Source of the DNA: 2-02-FULL-55-14 sp964534125 | GTDB lineage: Bacteria > Bacteroidota > Ignavibacteria > UBA10030 | DNA length: 64,000 bases | NCBI GenBank assembly: GCA_964534125.1 | Contig: CAZHOJ010000002.1 | Span: forward strand, 369,411 to 433,410 | Direction: 5' to 3' | Shown here: positions 1 through 9,535 of the stretch, piece by piece | Layout of the letters: every line of letters starts with the position of its first letter | Position numbering within the stretch: the stretch's first letter is position 1 | Position numbers and translations under genes: made by a program | The notes under the pieces: generated by a model | Databases searched by the model: none | Seen by the model: the letters and a program-made list of their open reading frames with translations, nothing else | Told to the model about the DNA's origin: nothing

Positions 1-898
1 CGAGACCGATCGTGCCGGCGATGTTCGGCGTTCCCGCCTCGAACTTGTACGGCAGGTCGTTGTATGTTGTCCCTTCGAACGTCACCGACCGGATCATGTC
101 CCCGCCGCCCTGGTATGGAGGCATCTCTTCCAGCAGCGACTCCCTGCCATAGAGAATCCCAATGCCGGTGGGACCGAAGATCTTGTGTCCGGAAAAGGCA
201 TAGAAATCAGCGCCGATACTGCGCACATCGACCGGCCCGTGGGGCAAAGCCTGCGCACCATCCACGAGGATCACCGCACCATGCTCATGGGCGATGGCCG
301 CCATCTCTCTGACTGGATTGACCGTGCCGAGAGCATTGGACACATGGCTGACCGCCACTAGACGCGTCCGGCTCGTTATGGCGTTGCGGAATGCTTCGAG
401 GGAGACCGAGCCGTCATCCTCTATCCTGACAACCTTGAGAACAGAGCCCGTTCGTGCGGCCAGAAGTTGCCAGGGAACAATGTTGGAGTGATGCTCCAGC
501 CCTGTGATGAGCACCTCATCCCCCTTCACGAGCCGCGCGCCGCCATAGCTCGACGCGACCAGATTGATCGCTTCCGTTGTCCCGCGGACGAATACGATCT
601 CCTTCGTCGATGCAGCATTCATCCAGGACCGGACCGTCTCCCGGACCGCCTCATACCGTTCGGTCGCTTCCATGCTCAGCCGATGAACGCCACGGTGCAC
701 ATTCGCATTGATCTCGCGATAGTAGTCCGCCAGGGCGCCGATCACGACCTCCGGTTTCTGCGTCGTCGCCGCATTGTCCAGGTACACCAGGGGAGATCCC
801 CCGATGGTCCGGGAAAGGATCGGAAAATCCTTCCGGACCGCATCGGCATCGAACAGCGGCTTCAGAACCCTGGTCCCCTTGCCGGCGACAGTGGTCAT
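1..898 (-). CDS. sufS: SufS cysteine desulfurase (3' part cut by window edge)
   Basis: PLP-dependent desulfurase that takes sulfur from cysteine for iron-sulfur cluster assembly. About 299 codons are present; the C-terminus, with the persulfide-forming Cys, lies beyond the left edge. Seen: the class V aminotransferase start with YLDNAATTQKP near residue 40, a HRGVHRLS segment, GLEHHSN, DGAQALPHGPVD, and the PLP-binding lysine in AFSGHKIFGPTG near residue 239. The ATG at 898 overlaps the sufD stop codon as ATGA, so the two are translationally coupled as the last visible genes of the suf operon. Known for the family: it works with SufBCD and a SufE or SufU partner, neither of which is visible here. 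Confidence 0.95.
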   Translation of the reverse strand, partial: MTTVAGKGTRVLKPLFDADAVRKDFPILSRTIGGSPLVYLDNAATTQKPEVVIGALADYYREINANVHRGVHRLSMEATERYEAVRETVRSWMNAASTKEIVFVRGTTEAINLVASSYGGARLVKGDEVLITGLEHHSNIVPWQLLAARTGSVLKVVRIEDDGSVSLEAFRNAITSRTRLVAVSHVSNALGTVNPVREMAAIAHEHGAVILVDGAQALPHGPVDVRSIGADFYAFSGHKIFGPTGIGILYGRESLLEEMPPYQGGGDMIRSVTFEGTTYNDLPYKFEAGTPNIAGTIGL

Positions 899-2217
899 GA
901 CGTTTGTCGTCTCCTGCCTTCGTCGAGCCGCGCATGGATAATGGACTCGAGCCGCTGTTTGACCGAGTCGAAGTGCATCTCGTCGATCACCTCGCTGGCG
1001 AACGCGAACGTCAGCACATCGCGGGCATCCGCGTCGCTGATGCCGCGGGAGCGGAGATAGAACACCTGCTCGTCGTCGAGCTGACCCACTGTGGCGCCGT
1101 GCGTGCATTTGACGTCGTCTGCGAAGATCTCGAGCTGGGGCTTGGTGTCGATGACCGCTGCATCCGAGAGCAGGAGCGTCTTGTTCGTCTGCTTCGCATC
1201 GGTCTTCTGAGCGTCCTTCCGGACGAATATCTTTCCGTTGAAGACGCCACGCGCCTCGCCGTCCAGCACCGCCTTGTACATCTCCCACGAATTGCAGTTC
1301 GGTTTCGCATGGTCTATCGTGGTATGGTTGTCAATGAGCTGTGTCCCGTTCCCCACCGACAATCCGTTCAGTGTGCACGCAGAGCCCTCGTCGTCCAGGA
1401 CCGCCACGACGTCTGTGCGGGCGATGGCAGCTCCGAGAGCGATATTATTCGACACAAAGGTGCTGTTCCGCGCCTGATGGACATGCATGGCCGCAAAATG
1501 GAATGAGGACATTGATTCCAGCTGGATCTTATCATGCTCCAAGCGGGCGTTGGGGCCGAGCACGATCTCGGTCACTGAATTCGTCAGATACGCGTTCTCG
1601 GCCTCGTGGGCGAAGTATTCCAGTATCGTCGCGGAGGATCCTTCCTCGAGCACTATGAGGTTCCGCGGGTGAACGGAAAAGTCTTTCTCATCCCCTGCCG
1701 TCAGGTAGACCATGGCGATCGGCTGCCCGAGAACGACCCCCTTCGGCAGGATAAGACAGAATCCGTCCGTCATAAAGGACGTGTTCAGCGCCGTGAAGGC
1801 GTTCTCAGTGCCGCTCACACTCCTGCCAAGCACAGATCCGATCCGTTCGGCATGGTCCTTCTTTGCATCGGCCAGATTTGCGACGATGGCGTGCGCCATA
1901 TCGGGAAGGTCGGAGAGGGAAGGCTGAAAGAAGCCGTTGATGAAGACGAGCCGGTTCGCAGCAGGCGCTGCAAGGCGGTCGACATCTTCCCTCGTATACC
2001 TGTGCGACGGCCTGGCAGCAGGGAGGAATGACCTCTTAGCGACCGGCCCGATGTTCGTGAACCTCCAATCCTCCTCTGCAGTCGTGGGAAAACCCTTGCT
2101 GGCGAACGACTCCATTGCCTGCTTCCGGAGCGCATGCACAGGCCCGCCGGTCTCTCCGTTGAGCCGCGCCTCGAACGATCTGAATTCCTTTGCGTATTGT
2201 TCTACGATCTCGTTCAT
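895..2217 (-). CDS. sufD: SufD, Fe-S cluster scaffold subunit
   Basis: Subunit of the SufBC2D scaffold on which iron-sulfur clusters are built. It is 440 residues long, normal for SufD. The C-terminal half has the SufBD beta-helix core (ARTDVVAVLDDEGSACTLNG, then DAKQTNKTLLLS, and the family-typical CTHGATVGQLDDEQVFYLRSRGI). An ATG at 2223 is also possible, but the ATG at 2217 sits better behind a GGGGAAGG ribosome site and gives the usual MNEIVEQYAKEF start. It lies 16 bases after sufC and overlaps sufS by four bases, so it is in the middle of the operon. Product and pathway are secure; only the start could move by two codons. Confidence 0.95.
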   Translation of the reverse strand: MNEIVEQYAKEFRSFEARLNGETGGPVHALRKQAMESFASKGFPTTAEEDWRFTNIGPVAKRSFLPAARPSHRYTREDVDRLAAPAANRLVFINGFFQPSLSDLPDMAHAIVANLADAKKDHAERIGSVLGRSVSGTENAFTALNTSFMTDGFCLILPKGVVLGQPIAMVYLTAGDEKDFSVHPRNLIVLEEGSSATILEYFAHEAENAYLTNSVTEIVLGPNARLEHDKIQLESMSSFHFAAMHVHQARNSTFVSNNIALGAAIARTDVVAVLDDEGSACTLNGLSVGNGTQLIDNHTTIDHAKPNCNSWEMYKAVLDGEARGVFNGKIFVRKDAQKTDAKQTNKTLLLSDAAVIDTKPQLEIFADDVKCTHGATVGQLDDEQVFYLRSRGISDADARDVLTFAFASEVIDEMHFDSVKQRLESIIHARLDEGRRRQTS

Positions 2218-2233
2218 CGTCATCCTTCCCCGG

Positions 2234-2989
<756 letters not shown>

Positions 2990-3030
2990 GATACCCGACC
3001 CTTTGAAAAAGATGTGCGTGTTCGATTGAC

Positions 3031-4528
3031 CTAGCCGACGCTTCCCTCGAGGCTGATACCCAGGAGCTTCTGGGCCTCGACGGCAAATTCCATCGGAAGT
3101 TCACGGAAGACCTCACGGCAAAATCCGTTGACGATCATGTTCACGGCATCTTCCGTGGAAATGCCGCGCTGTTTGCAGTAGAATATCTGGTCTTCCCCGA
3201 TCTTAGATGTCGATGCTTCGTGCTCGACACGGGAGGATGTGTTCCTGACGTCGATGTACGGGAAGGTGTGTGCGCCGCAGGTGTCTCCCAGGAGCATGGA
3301 GTCGCATTGCGAGAAGTTCCGCGCACCGGTGGCGTTCTTCTTCACGTCGACCAGCCCCCGATAGGAGTTCTGGCCGAAGCCCGCAGATATTCCCTTCGAC
3401 ACGATCGTGCTCTTGGTGTTCTTGCCGATGTGGATCATCTTCGTCCCCGTATCGGCCTGTTGACGGTTGTTCACCACAGCCACAGAGTAGAACTCACCCA
3501 CCGATTCGTCACCCTGCAGCAGAACGCTCGGATACTTCCAGGTGATGGCGGACCCGGTCTCCACCTGCGTCCAGGAGATCCGGGAACGATATCCGGCACA
3601 TTTCCCCCGCTTGGTGTCGTAGTTGTGGGGGGGGGGGGTGGGGGGGTGGGGGGGGGGGGGGGGGTGGGGGTGGGGGGAGTTGTNNNNNNNNNNCCTTGTC
3701 CCCCGGGTACCAGTTCTGAACGGTCGAATACTTGATGCTGGCGTTGTCACCGTTCGCGATAAGCTCGACCACGGCCGCGTGCAGCTGGTTCGTGTCACGC
3801 ATCGGCGCGGTGCAGCCCTCAAGATAGCTGACGTATGCCCCCTCCTCCGCAACGATCAATGTCCGCTCGAACTGGCCTGTGTTCGCCGCATTGATGCGGA
3901 AATAGGTCGAGAGCTCCATCGGGCAGCGCACCCCCTTCGGGATGTAGCAGAAAGAGCCGTCGCTGAACACGGCCGAGTTCAGGGCGGCGAAGAAATTGTC
4001 GTTCGGCGGAACGACCGTGCCGAGGTGTTTGCGCACGAGCTCGGGATGTTCCTTGACCGCATCGGAGAACGAACAGAAGATGATGCCGAGCTCGCTCAGC
4101 TTCTCCTTGAACGTCGTTGCGACCGATACGCTGTCAAAGACCGCGTCGACGGCGACGCCCGAGAGCATCTCCTGTTCGCGCAGCGGGATACCGAGCTTCT
4201 CGTAGGTGCGCAGCAGTTCGGGATCGACCTCATCGAGGCTCTTCGGCCGGTCCCCCTGTTTCGGGGCCGAATAGTAGACGATGTCCTGATAGTTGATCGG
4301 GGGGTACGTGACATTCGGCCACTGAGGCTCCTTCATTTTCTGCCAGTTGCGGAACGCCTTCAGGCGCCATTCCAGGAGCCATGCGGGTTCTTCCTTCTTC
4401 GCGGAGATGAAACGGACCGTGTCCTCGTTCAATCCCGGAGGAGCGCTGTCTGCCTCGATGTCCGTGACGAAGCCCCATTTATACTCCTGCTTCGAGAATT
4501 GTTCGAGGGTCTCTGTGTCTGATGCCAT
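3031..4528 (-). CDS. sufB: SufB, Fe-S cluster scaffold (interrupted by assembly gap)
   Basis: Main scaffold subunit of SufBCD. The N-terminal half (from MASDTETLEQFSKQEY to IKYSTVQNWYPGDK) and the C-terminal half (from KRGKCAG through SWTQVETGSAITWKYPS, DTCGAHTFPY and the closing SLEGSVG) are both typical. They lie in different frames because 3627-3693 is a G-rich tract plus ten Ns. By comparison with remembered SufB sequences, only about eight residues between PGDK and KRGK are missing, so the gene is probably intact in the organism and the break is technical. The start ATG at 4528 matches the family N-terminus. It lies 40 bases after the small gene that follows sufR. Confidence 0.93.
3627..3693. 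other. Assembly gap with false poly-G tract
   Basis: About 57 bases of almost pure G broken by single Ts, then ten Ns. It falls inside conserved sufB coding sequence and replaces roughly eight codons, so it is not natural sequence. Runs of G are what two-colour sequencers write when signal is lost; that cause is an inference. Confidence 0.9.
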
Positions 4529-4568
4529 ACGACCTATCGCGTCTGTAAGTGTTTGATCGGTTTCCGTA

Positions 4569-4940
4569 TCATGCCGCCGGCTGTCCAGCCTGCGGCTGAC
4601 TCTCAGGAGCTGCAGGTGCAGGCCGGGGCGCTGGCGCGGGCTTCGGAGGCGCGGCCGGCTTCGCTGAGACAGCTTTGAAATCCGGGTACAACAGCAACCA
4701 TGTCTTCTCGTCGACACGACGGAAGATCTGCGCCTCCTCGAAGTGCCCGATCACCTCGCGCGTCACCTCCTCAGCACCGACATACGAGCTCTTGACGGCA
4801 TGCTTTTCAAGAAACCCCATCACGCCGTAATGGAGGTCCCTGAAGAACACGTTGGACAGGTGATACAACGGAAATTTCTGTTTGAGATAGCCGAGGAACT
4901 CGGTGTCACGCCCGACGATGAATGATCCAGCCGATGTCAT
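4569..4940 (-). CDS. Small unknown protein inside the suf operon
   Basis: A 123-residue soluble protein of unknown function, without signal peptide or membrane segment. Residues 1-85 look like a compact domain rich in aromatic residues (LKQKFPLYHLSNVFFRDLHY, a VGAEEVTREVIGHFEEAQIF helix, TWLLLYPDF). The last 35 residues are a disordered Pro/Ala tail. It has no conserved Cys, so a cluster-carrier role is unlikely. A GGAGG box five bases before the ATG at 4940 fixes the start; an ATG at 4952 lacks such spacing. Placed between sufR and sufB with short gaps, it is surely cotranscribed and may be an accessory factor of Fe-S assembly. I do not recognise the family. Confidence 0.85.
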   Translation of the reverse strand: MTSAGSFIVGRDTEFLGYLKQKFPLYHLSNVFFRDLHYGVMGFLEKHAVKSSYVGAEEVTREVIGHFEEAQIFRRVDEKTWLLLYPDFKAVSAKPAAPPKPAPAPRPAPAAPESQPQAGQPAA

Positions 4941-4954
4941 TGATGCCTCCATGG

Positions 4955-5359
4955 TCAAATGATCTCCTCCAGCGTCATTGTGTCGAACAGAACGTTCAGA
5001 CTTCGCTGGACCTTTCCGAGAGGTTTGCGGATGGTGCACGAGCCGAAGATATCGCATGATCCCGGACCCTCGATGTAGCATTCCGCTATCATCGGCCGCT
5101 CCTCTTCGATCATGCGGATGACGCTGGCGACCGTCAGTGCCTTCGGGTCTGTCGCAAGCATGTATCCCCCATGCATTCCCTGCGTCGAGCGAATGATGCC
5201 TGAGCGCGCAAGCTTCTGGAGCACTTTCGCAAGCAGATCATAGGGGATCTCATACTCTTTCGAGATCTCCTTCGCGGAGAACACCTGGCCACGCGGCTTC
5301 ATTGCCATGTGCCGCAGGGCAATGAGACCGTACTCCACGCGCTTGGAAAGCTGGAACAT
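4955..5359 (-). CDS. Rrf2-family Fe-S-sensing regulator (SufR/IscR-like)
   Basis: A 134-residue winged-helix transcription factor at the head of the suf operon. Seen: the Rrf2 N-terminus LSKRVEYGLIALRHMA, the helix-turn-helix region around FSAKEISKEYEIPYDLLAKVLQKL, the wing with GMHGGYML, and three cysteines spaced C-x7-C-x5-C (in AECYIEGPGSCDIFGSC). In IscR-type proteins three such Cys bind a [2Fe-2S] cluster, so cluster sensing is likely here. It probably represses its own promoter at 5427-5455 when clusters are sufficient; that is inferred from position. bshA is transcribed divergently. Confidence 0.92.
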   Translation of the reverse strand: MFQLSKRVEYGLIALRHMAMKPRGQVFSAKEISKEYEIPYDLLAKVLQKLARSGIIRSTQGMHGGYMLATDPKALTVASVIRMIEEERPMIAECYIEGPGSCDIFGSCTIRKPLGKVQRSLNVLFDTMTLEEII

Positions 5360-5426
5360 AATATCCGACTTCTGTGGTCCGAGATATGGTCAAAAAGAAG
5401 AGAGCCTCTTCAGGACTCTCAGTTGA

Positions 5427-5455
5427 AAGATACAAAACTCGCCCAGCAGAGTCAA
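5427..5455 (-). promoter_or_regulatory. Promoter of the sufR-suf operon
   Basis: On the minus strand there is TTGACT (5450-5455), a 17-base spacer and TATCTT (5427-5432), which is close to the sigma-70 consensus and also fits a Bacteroidota -7 box. It lies about 68 bases upstream of the regulator's ATG, leaving room for an operator. No other match this good was seen in the intergenic region. Confidence 0.6.
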
Positions 5456-5598
5456 TCGCCAGCCCGACTTAGCATATAACATCCGGGCTGTCGGATATCG
5501 TTCCATCAGTAGCCTCTACCGATCGAGCGCCCAACGCCTTTATTGCAGAACATCCCAGCCGATTGAATGTGCACGCAATTCTCTCTACGTTGCATGCT

Positions 5599-6717
5599 AT
5601 GAATATCGGGATCACCTGCTATCCAACATATGGCGGCAGCGGCGTCGTTGCCACGGAACTCGGGAAAGCCCTCGCCAAACGGGGCCATAAGGTCCACTTC
5701 ATCAGCTACGCCCTCCCCATGCGGCTCTCTGCGTTCCAGGAGAATATCCTTTTCCACGAGGTGGAGATGTCGAGCTATCCCCTGTTCGACTTTCCCCTTT
5801 ACACCCTTGCCCTGTCCAGTAAGATGGTCGAAGTGGCCCGATATGAGAAGCTGGACCTCCTCCACTGCCACTACGCTATTCCCCACGCAGCCAGCGCCTA
5901 TCTGGCGAAGCAGGTCCTCAATGGCGAGGGGCCGAAGCTCATCACGACCCTCCACGGCACCGATATCACACTTGTCGGGCTCGAGCCGAGCTTTCTGCCT
6001 ATCGTGAAGTTCAGCATCGAGCAGAGTGACGGCGTGACCGCCGTCTCCCGGTTCCTCCGGGAGAAGACGCTCTCCAACTACAACATCTCGAAGGATATCG
6101 AGGTCATCCCAAACTTCGTGGACACGAAGGTCTACGATCGCGTGAATGCCGAAGCTCTCCGGGCGCGTTGCAGCATCCCCGGCGACGCCGTTCTCACCCA
6201 CACGTCGAACTTCAGACCCGTCAAGCGTGTCCAGGACGTGATCAGAGTGTTCCATGAGGTCAACAAGAAGGTCTCCAGCACTCTCCTTCTCATCGGCGAT
6301 GGTCCTGACCGGTCCCAATGCGAGCTCCTTGTCCGCGAGCTTGGCCTGCAGGACAAGGTCCATTTCCTGGGCAAGCAGATCGACCTCGTCGAGCTCCTGT
6401 CGGCATCCGACCTCTTCCTCATGCCGAGTCAGTCCGAGAGCTTCGGCCTTTCCGCGCTCGAGGCGATGTCATGCGGAGTGCCGGTCATCAGCTCCTCCGT
6501 CGGGGGCCTGCCGGAGCTTCAGGTACATAGCGAGACAGGGTACATCGCAGAGTTTGGCGACATCGGCCGCATGGCGAAGTACTGCGTCGACCTGCTCACG
6601 AACCGCTCCAAGCTCGCCCTCTTTTCGAAGGCGGCACGGGCCCGGGCGAAGCAGTACGACAGCGATGCGATCGTGACCCAGTACGAATCATACTACGCAC
6701 GGATTCTCTCAGCCTGA
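5599..6717 (+). CDS. bshA: BshA, N-acetyl-glucosaminyl L-malate synthase
   Basis: GT4-family glycosyltransferase that joins GlcNAc from UDP-GlcNAc to L-malate, the first step of bacillithiol synthesis. Its 372 residues match the family. Seen: the BshA-typical start MNIGITCYPTYGGSGVVATELG, LHGTDITLVG, SDGVTAVSRFLREKT, VIPNFVDTKVY, and the GT4 donor motif with ESFGLSALEAMSCGVPVISS. A further ATG lies 36 bases upstream, but this start matches the family. It is divergent from sufR; bacillithiol can act as an Fe-S carrier or buffer, so shared control with suf is plausible. The other bsh genes are not in the window. Confidence 0.94.
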   Translation: MNIGITCYPTYGGSGVVATELGKALAKRGHKVHFISYALPMRLSAFQENILFHEVEMSSYPLFDFPLYTLALSSKMVEVARYEKLDLLHCHYAIPHAASAYLAKQVLNGEGPKLITTLHGTDITLVGLEPSFLPIVKFSIEQSDGVTAVSRFLREKTLSNYNISKDIEVIPNFVDTKVYDRVNAEALRARCSIPGDAVLTHTSNFRPVKRVQDVIRVFHEVNKKVSSTLLLIGDGPDRSQCELLVRELGLQDKVHFLGKQIDLVELLSASDLFLMPSQSESFGLSALEAMSCGVPVISSSVGGLPELQVHSETGYIAEFGDIGRMAKYCVDLLTNRSKLALFSKAARARAKQYDSDAIVTQYESYYARILSA

Positions 6718-6736
6718 CCACCGCAGCACCCCGCAC

Positions 6737-7177
6737 ATGCCCGCACGCACGCCTGACGATCATCAGAAGCATCAGGACCTTATCGAGGAACTCGTCGAGC
6801 TCTTCCTTCACGAGGGGTATCTTGTGAGCGGTGCGGACGGGTTGGAAGGATATGCTCCCCCGCCGGAGCTGAACAACGACGGGTACGGGGATCAGGAGGA
6901 TAAGGCCCCCGATGTCTACGCCTACGACCAGAACAGGAAGGTGTACATCATTGGGGAGGCAAAGACGGGAAAGGGCGACTTCGAGAGCGAGCATTCACTG
7001 ACACAATACAACGTGTTTCTGGACCAGATTACGAGGAGCTCAGGAAAACCCTCCTACTGCTACATGATCGTGCCCTCATCCCTCGTGGCATCCTTCCAGG
7101 GCTTCCTCACGCATTACATCCACCGTGACTACTGGCACCGGATCGTGTTCGTCTCTTCTTCGCGACACACCGAGTAG
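6737..7177 (+). CDS. Small PD-(D/E)XK-nuclease-like protein
   Basis: A 146-residue soluble protein of unknown function. The middle reads KAPDVYAYDQNRKVYIIGEAKTG, which fits the core of the PD-(D/E)XK fold: an acidic residue after a PD, a hydrophobic strand, then E-x-K. An N-terminal helix (DDHQKHQDLIEELVELFL) and QYNVFLDQI after the motif also fit small nucleases of this kind. The gene starts 19 bases after bshA on the same strand and ends next to the converging pcrA. It could be a standalone nuclease or a restriction-type remnant; no methylase is nearby. Function is inferred from the motif only. Confidence 0.75.
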   Translation: MPARTPDDHQKHQDLIEELVELFLHEGYLVSGADGLEGYAPPPELNNDGYGDQEDKAPDVYAYDQNRKVYIIGEAKTGKGDFESEHSLTQYNVFLDQITRSSGKPSYCYMIVPSSLVASFQGFLTHYIHRDYWHRIVFVSSSRHTE

Positions 7178-7179
7178 GA

Positions 7180-9396
7180 CTATCCCTTCCGAAGCCGTGC
7201 GTACTTGAGGATGAGGCTCTTCAGTCCGTACTGGTCGAAGTTCACAACCGCCTTCTGCTGTTCCCCCTTCCCCTGCACTTCGATGACTTTCCCCCTGCCG
7301 AACGTCTCGTGTACCACGACCAGCCCCTTCCGAATGACGATCTCCTCCTGAGATTCGGACTCATAGTCCGGCATCGCGTCGCTGACAAATCCCTCGTCGC
7401 TTGTGAACGTCCTCCGCTTTTCACGCGGTTCGCGGGCACGGGACGGGATCCGGCGGTACGCAGGTGTCGCCGTGGGACGGTCGAATGTGATCCCGTCCTT
7501 CCCCAGTTCGCTCAGGAACCGTGACGGGCTCTGGAACGACGCCTCCCCGAACCGGTATCGGGTGGATGCGTGGGACAGATAGAGTCGACGCTCTGCCCTC
7601 GTCATCCCGACGTAGAACAGACGACGTTCTTCCTCCACATCCGATGCGCTCAGCTGCGACCCTGCGAAGGGCAGGAGACCTTCCTCCAATCCGGTTATGC
7701 AGACGATGGGAAACTCCAGCCCCTTCGAGGCATGGAGGGTCATCAGCGTCACGGCATTCTTCTCGTCTTCCCAGGTGTCGAGGTCGGAAACGAGCGAGAC
7801 CTCTTCGAGAAAAGCTTCGAGCGTGGCCCCTTCCCCCTGCTGTGCGAACTCGGTAAGTGCGGAGAGAAGCTCCTGCACGTTCTCCCACCGCATGAGCGAC
7901 TCAGCCGTACGCTCTTCCTTGTACATCCTCAGGATCCCCAGATCATCGACGAGGGCGCGCGACCATTCGCTCACGCTCATCGTGGACCTCAGCCCGCTGT
8001 ACTTGTTGATGAACTGCAGGAAGGACAGAATATTCGTCTTGACCTTCTCCCCAAGGTCCGGCACCTGGCCAACCGAGCGAAGGGCTTCCCCGAACAGGAG
8101 CCCGTTCCGCTCGGCGAAAGCCTTGACCCGCTGGAGGGAGACATCGCCGATACCCCGGGCCGGGTAGTTGATCACACGAAGGAGGCTTTCCTGGTCGCTG
8201 GGATTGACAATGGCACGGAAATAAGCAAGGATATCCTTGATCTCCTTCCGCTCATAGAAACGGATCCCCCCAACAATGGTGTAGGGAACTCCCGATCGGC
8301 GGAGCGCATCCTCGAGCGCACGGGACTGCGCGTTTGTCCTGTAGAGGACCGCAATGTCCTTCAGCCCGAGGCCATCCGAACCTACCTCCTCACGGACCAT
8401 GCGCACCACACGAAGCGCCTCGTCCTGATCGTCCACACACTCGAACACGCGGATGGGATCTCCCTGAGGATTCTCCGTCCACAGGTTCTTCTTCAGCCGG
8501 GCCGTGTTGTTGCGGATCAGCAGGTCGGCTGTGCCGATGATGGTCTGCGTCGAACGATAATTCTGCTCGAGCTTGTAGGTCTTGCAGTCCGGATAATCCT
8601 TGGCAAAATCCAGGATGTTCCGGATGTCGGCGCCACGGAACGAATAGATGCTCTGCGCATCATCCCCTACCACGCAGATGTTCCTGAACCTGTCTCCCAG
8701 GAGCCTCATGACCTTGTATTGTGCGCGGTTTGTGTCCTGGAACTCGTCCACGAGGAGGAACTTGAACCGGTACTGGTACTTCTCCAGCGTATCGGGAAAG
8801 CGTGTGAAGAGCTCGATCGGTTTCAGCAGCAGGTCGTCGAAATCCATCGCGTTCGAGCGTTCGAGCGTCTTCTGATACTCCTTATATACAGCGGTGGCCT
8901 GCTCGTCGAACAGTTCAGTGCTCGACTCGAGCATCTGGTCCGGCGTCAGCATCTGATTCTTGGCGTAACTGATCCGGGATCTGATCGCTCCAGGGTGGAT
9001 CTGCTGGGCTGACAGCCGCATCTTCTGCATCACATTCTTGATCGCAGAAAGGGAATCATCTGAATCATAGATGGTATAGGAGGTGGAGTAACCGAGCTTT
9101 TCGGCTTCCCTGCGCAGGATCCGTGCGAACATCGAGTGGAACGTTCCCATCCACAGCCTGTCTGCATCCCCGGCGACCAGGGTCCGGATGCGGTTGCGCA
9201 TCTCTCCCGCTGCCTTGTTCGTGAAGGTCAGAGCGAGGACCTCATAGGGGGGTACGCCGCACGAAAGGAGGTGTGCGACCCGATAGGTGAGCACACGCGT
9301 CTTGCCGCTGCCTGCGCCGGCCACGATCATGACCGGGCCGTTCACGGCCTTGACCGCCTCCTGCTGAGCGGGATTCAGATCTTTGAGGAATGACAC
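7180..9396 (-). CDS. pcrA: UvrD/PcrA-type ATP-dependent DNA helicase
   Basis: SF1A 3'-5' helicase for repair and replication restart, 738 residues. Seen: Q motif NPAQQEAV at residues 8-15, Walker A AGAGSGKT at 26-33, ALTFTNKAA, DEFQDTN near 222, GDDAQSIYSFRGA near 245, the YRSTQ motif, VYRTN-type motif as LYRTNAQSRALE, MTLHASKGLEFP and the C-terminal GMTRAERRLYL. The C-terminal tail (VHETFGRGKVIEVQGKG) is the small beta domain found in PcrA. The start is a GTG at 9396 with no clear ribosome site; no ATG precedes the Q motif. It is a single gene converging on the nuclease-like gene. Confidence 0.95.
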   Translation of the reverse strand: MSFLKDLNPAQQEAVKAVNGPVMIVAGAGSGKTRVLTYRVAHLLSCGVPPYEVLALTFTNKAAGEMRNRIRTLVAGDADRLWMGTFHSMFARILRREAEKLGYSTSYTIYDSDDSLSAIKNVMQKMRLSAQQIHPGAIRSRISYAKNQMLTPDQMLESSTELFDEQATAVYKEYQKTLERSNAMDFDDLLLKPIELFTRFPDTLEKYQYRFKFLLVDEFQDTNRAQYKVMRLLGDRFRNICVVGDDAQSIYSFRGADIRNILDFAKDYPDCKTYKLEQNYRSTQTIIGTADLLIRNNTARLKKNLWTENPQGDPIRVFECVDDQDEALRVVRMVREEVGSDGLGLKDIAVLYRTNAQSRALEDALRRSGVPYTIVGGIRFYERKEIKDILAYFRAIVNPSDQESLLRVINYPARGIGDVSLQRVKAFAERNGLLFGEALRSVGQVPDLGEKVKTNILSFLQFINKYSGLRSTMSVSEWSRALVDDLGILRMYKEERTAESLMRWENVQELLSALTEFAQQGEGATLEAFLEEVSLVSDLDTWEDEKNAVTLMTLHASKGLEFPIVCITGLEEGLLPFAGSQLSASDVEEERRLFYVGMTRAERRLYLSHASTRYRFGEASFQSPSRFLSELGKDGITFDRPTATPAYRRIPSRAREPREKRRTFTSDEGFVSDAMPDYESESQEEIVIRKGLVVVHETFGRGKVIEVQGKGEQQKAVVNFDQYGLKSLILKYARLRKG

Positions 9397-9535
9397 GCTG
9401 GATGAACTAACGGATGATGTGACAAACCGGAACGTGGCAGATCCGGACCGATTGGATTAGGGGATGATACGAAAAGAATCGAAGAGGTTGAAGGCGGGAG
9501 AAGAAGAAAGACGCGCTGGCTTCGAACTCAGTATA

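Noticed and set aside
3627..3683. G-rich tract as a G-quadruplex or regulatory element
   Set aside because: It interrupts a highly conserved protein, replaces a fixed number of codons and ends in Ns, so it is a sequencing or assembly error.
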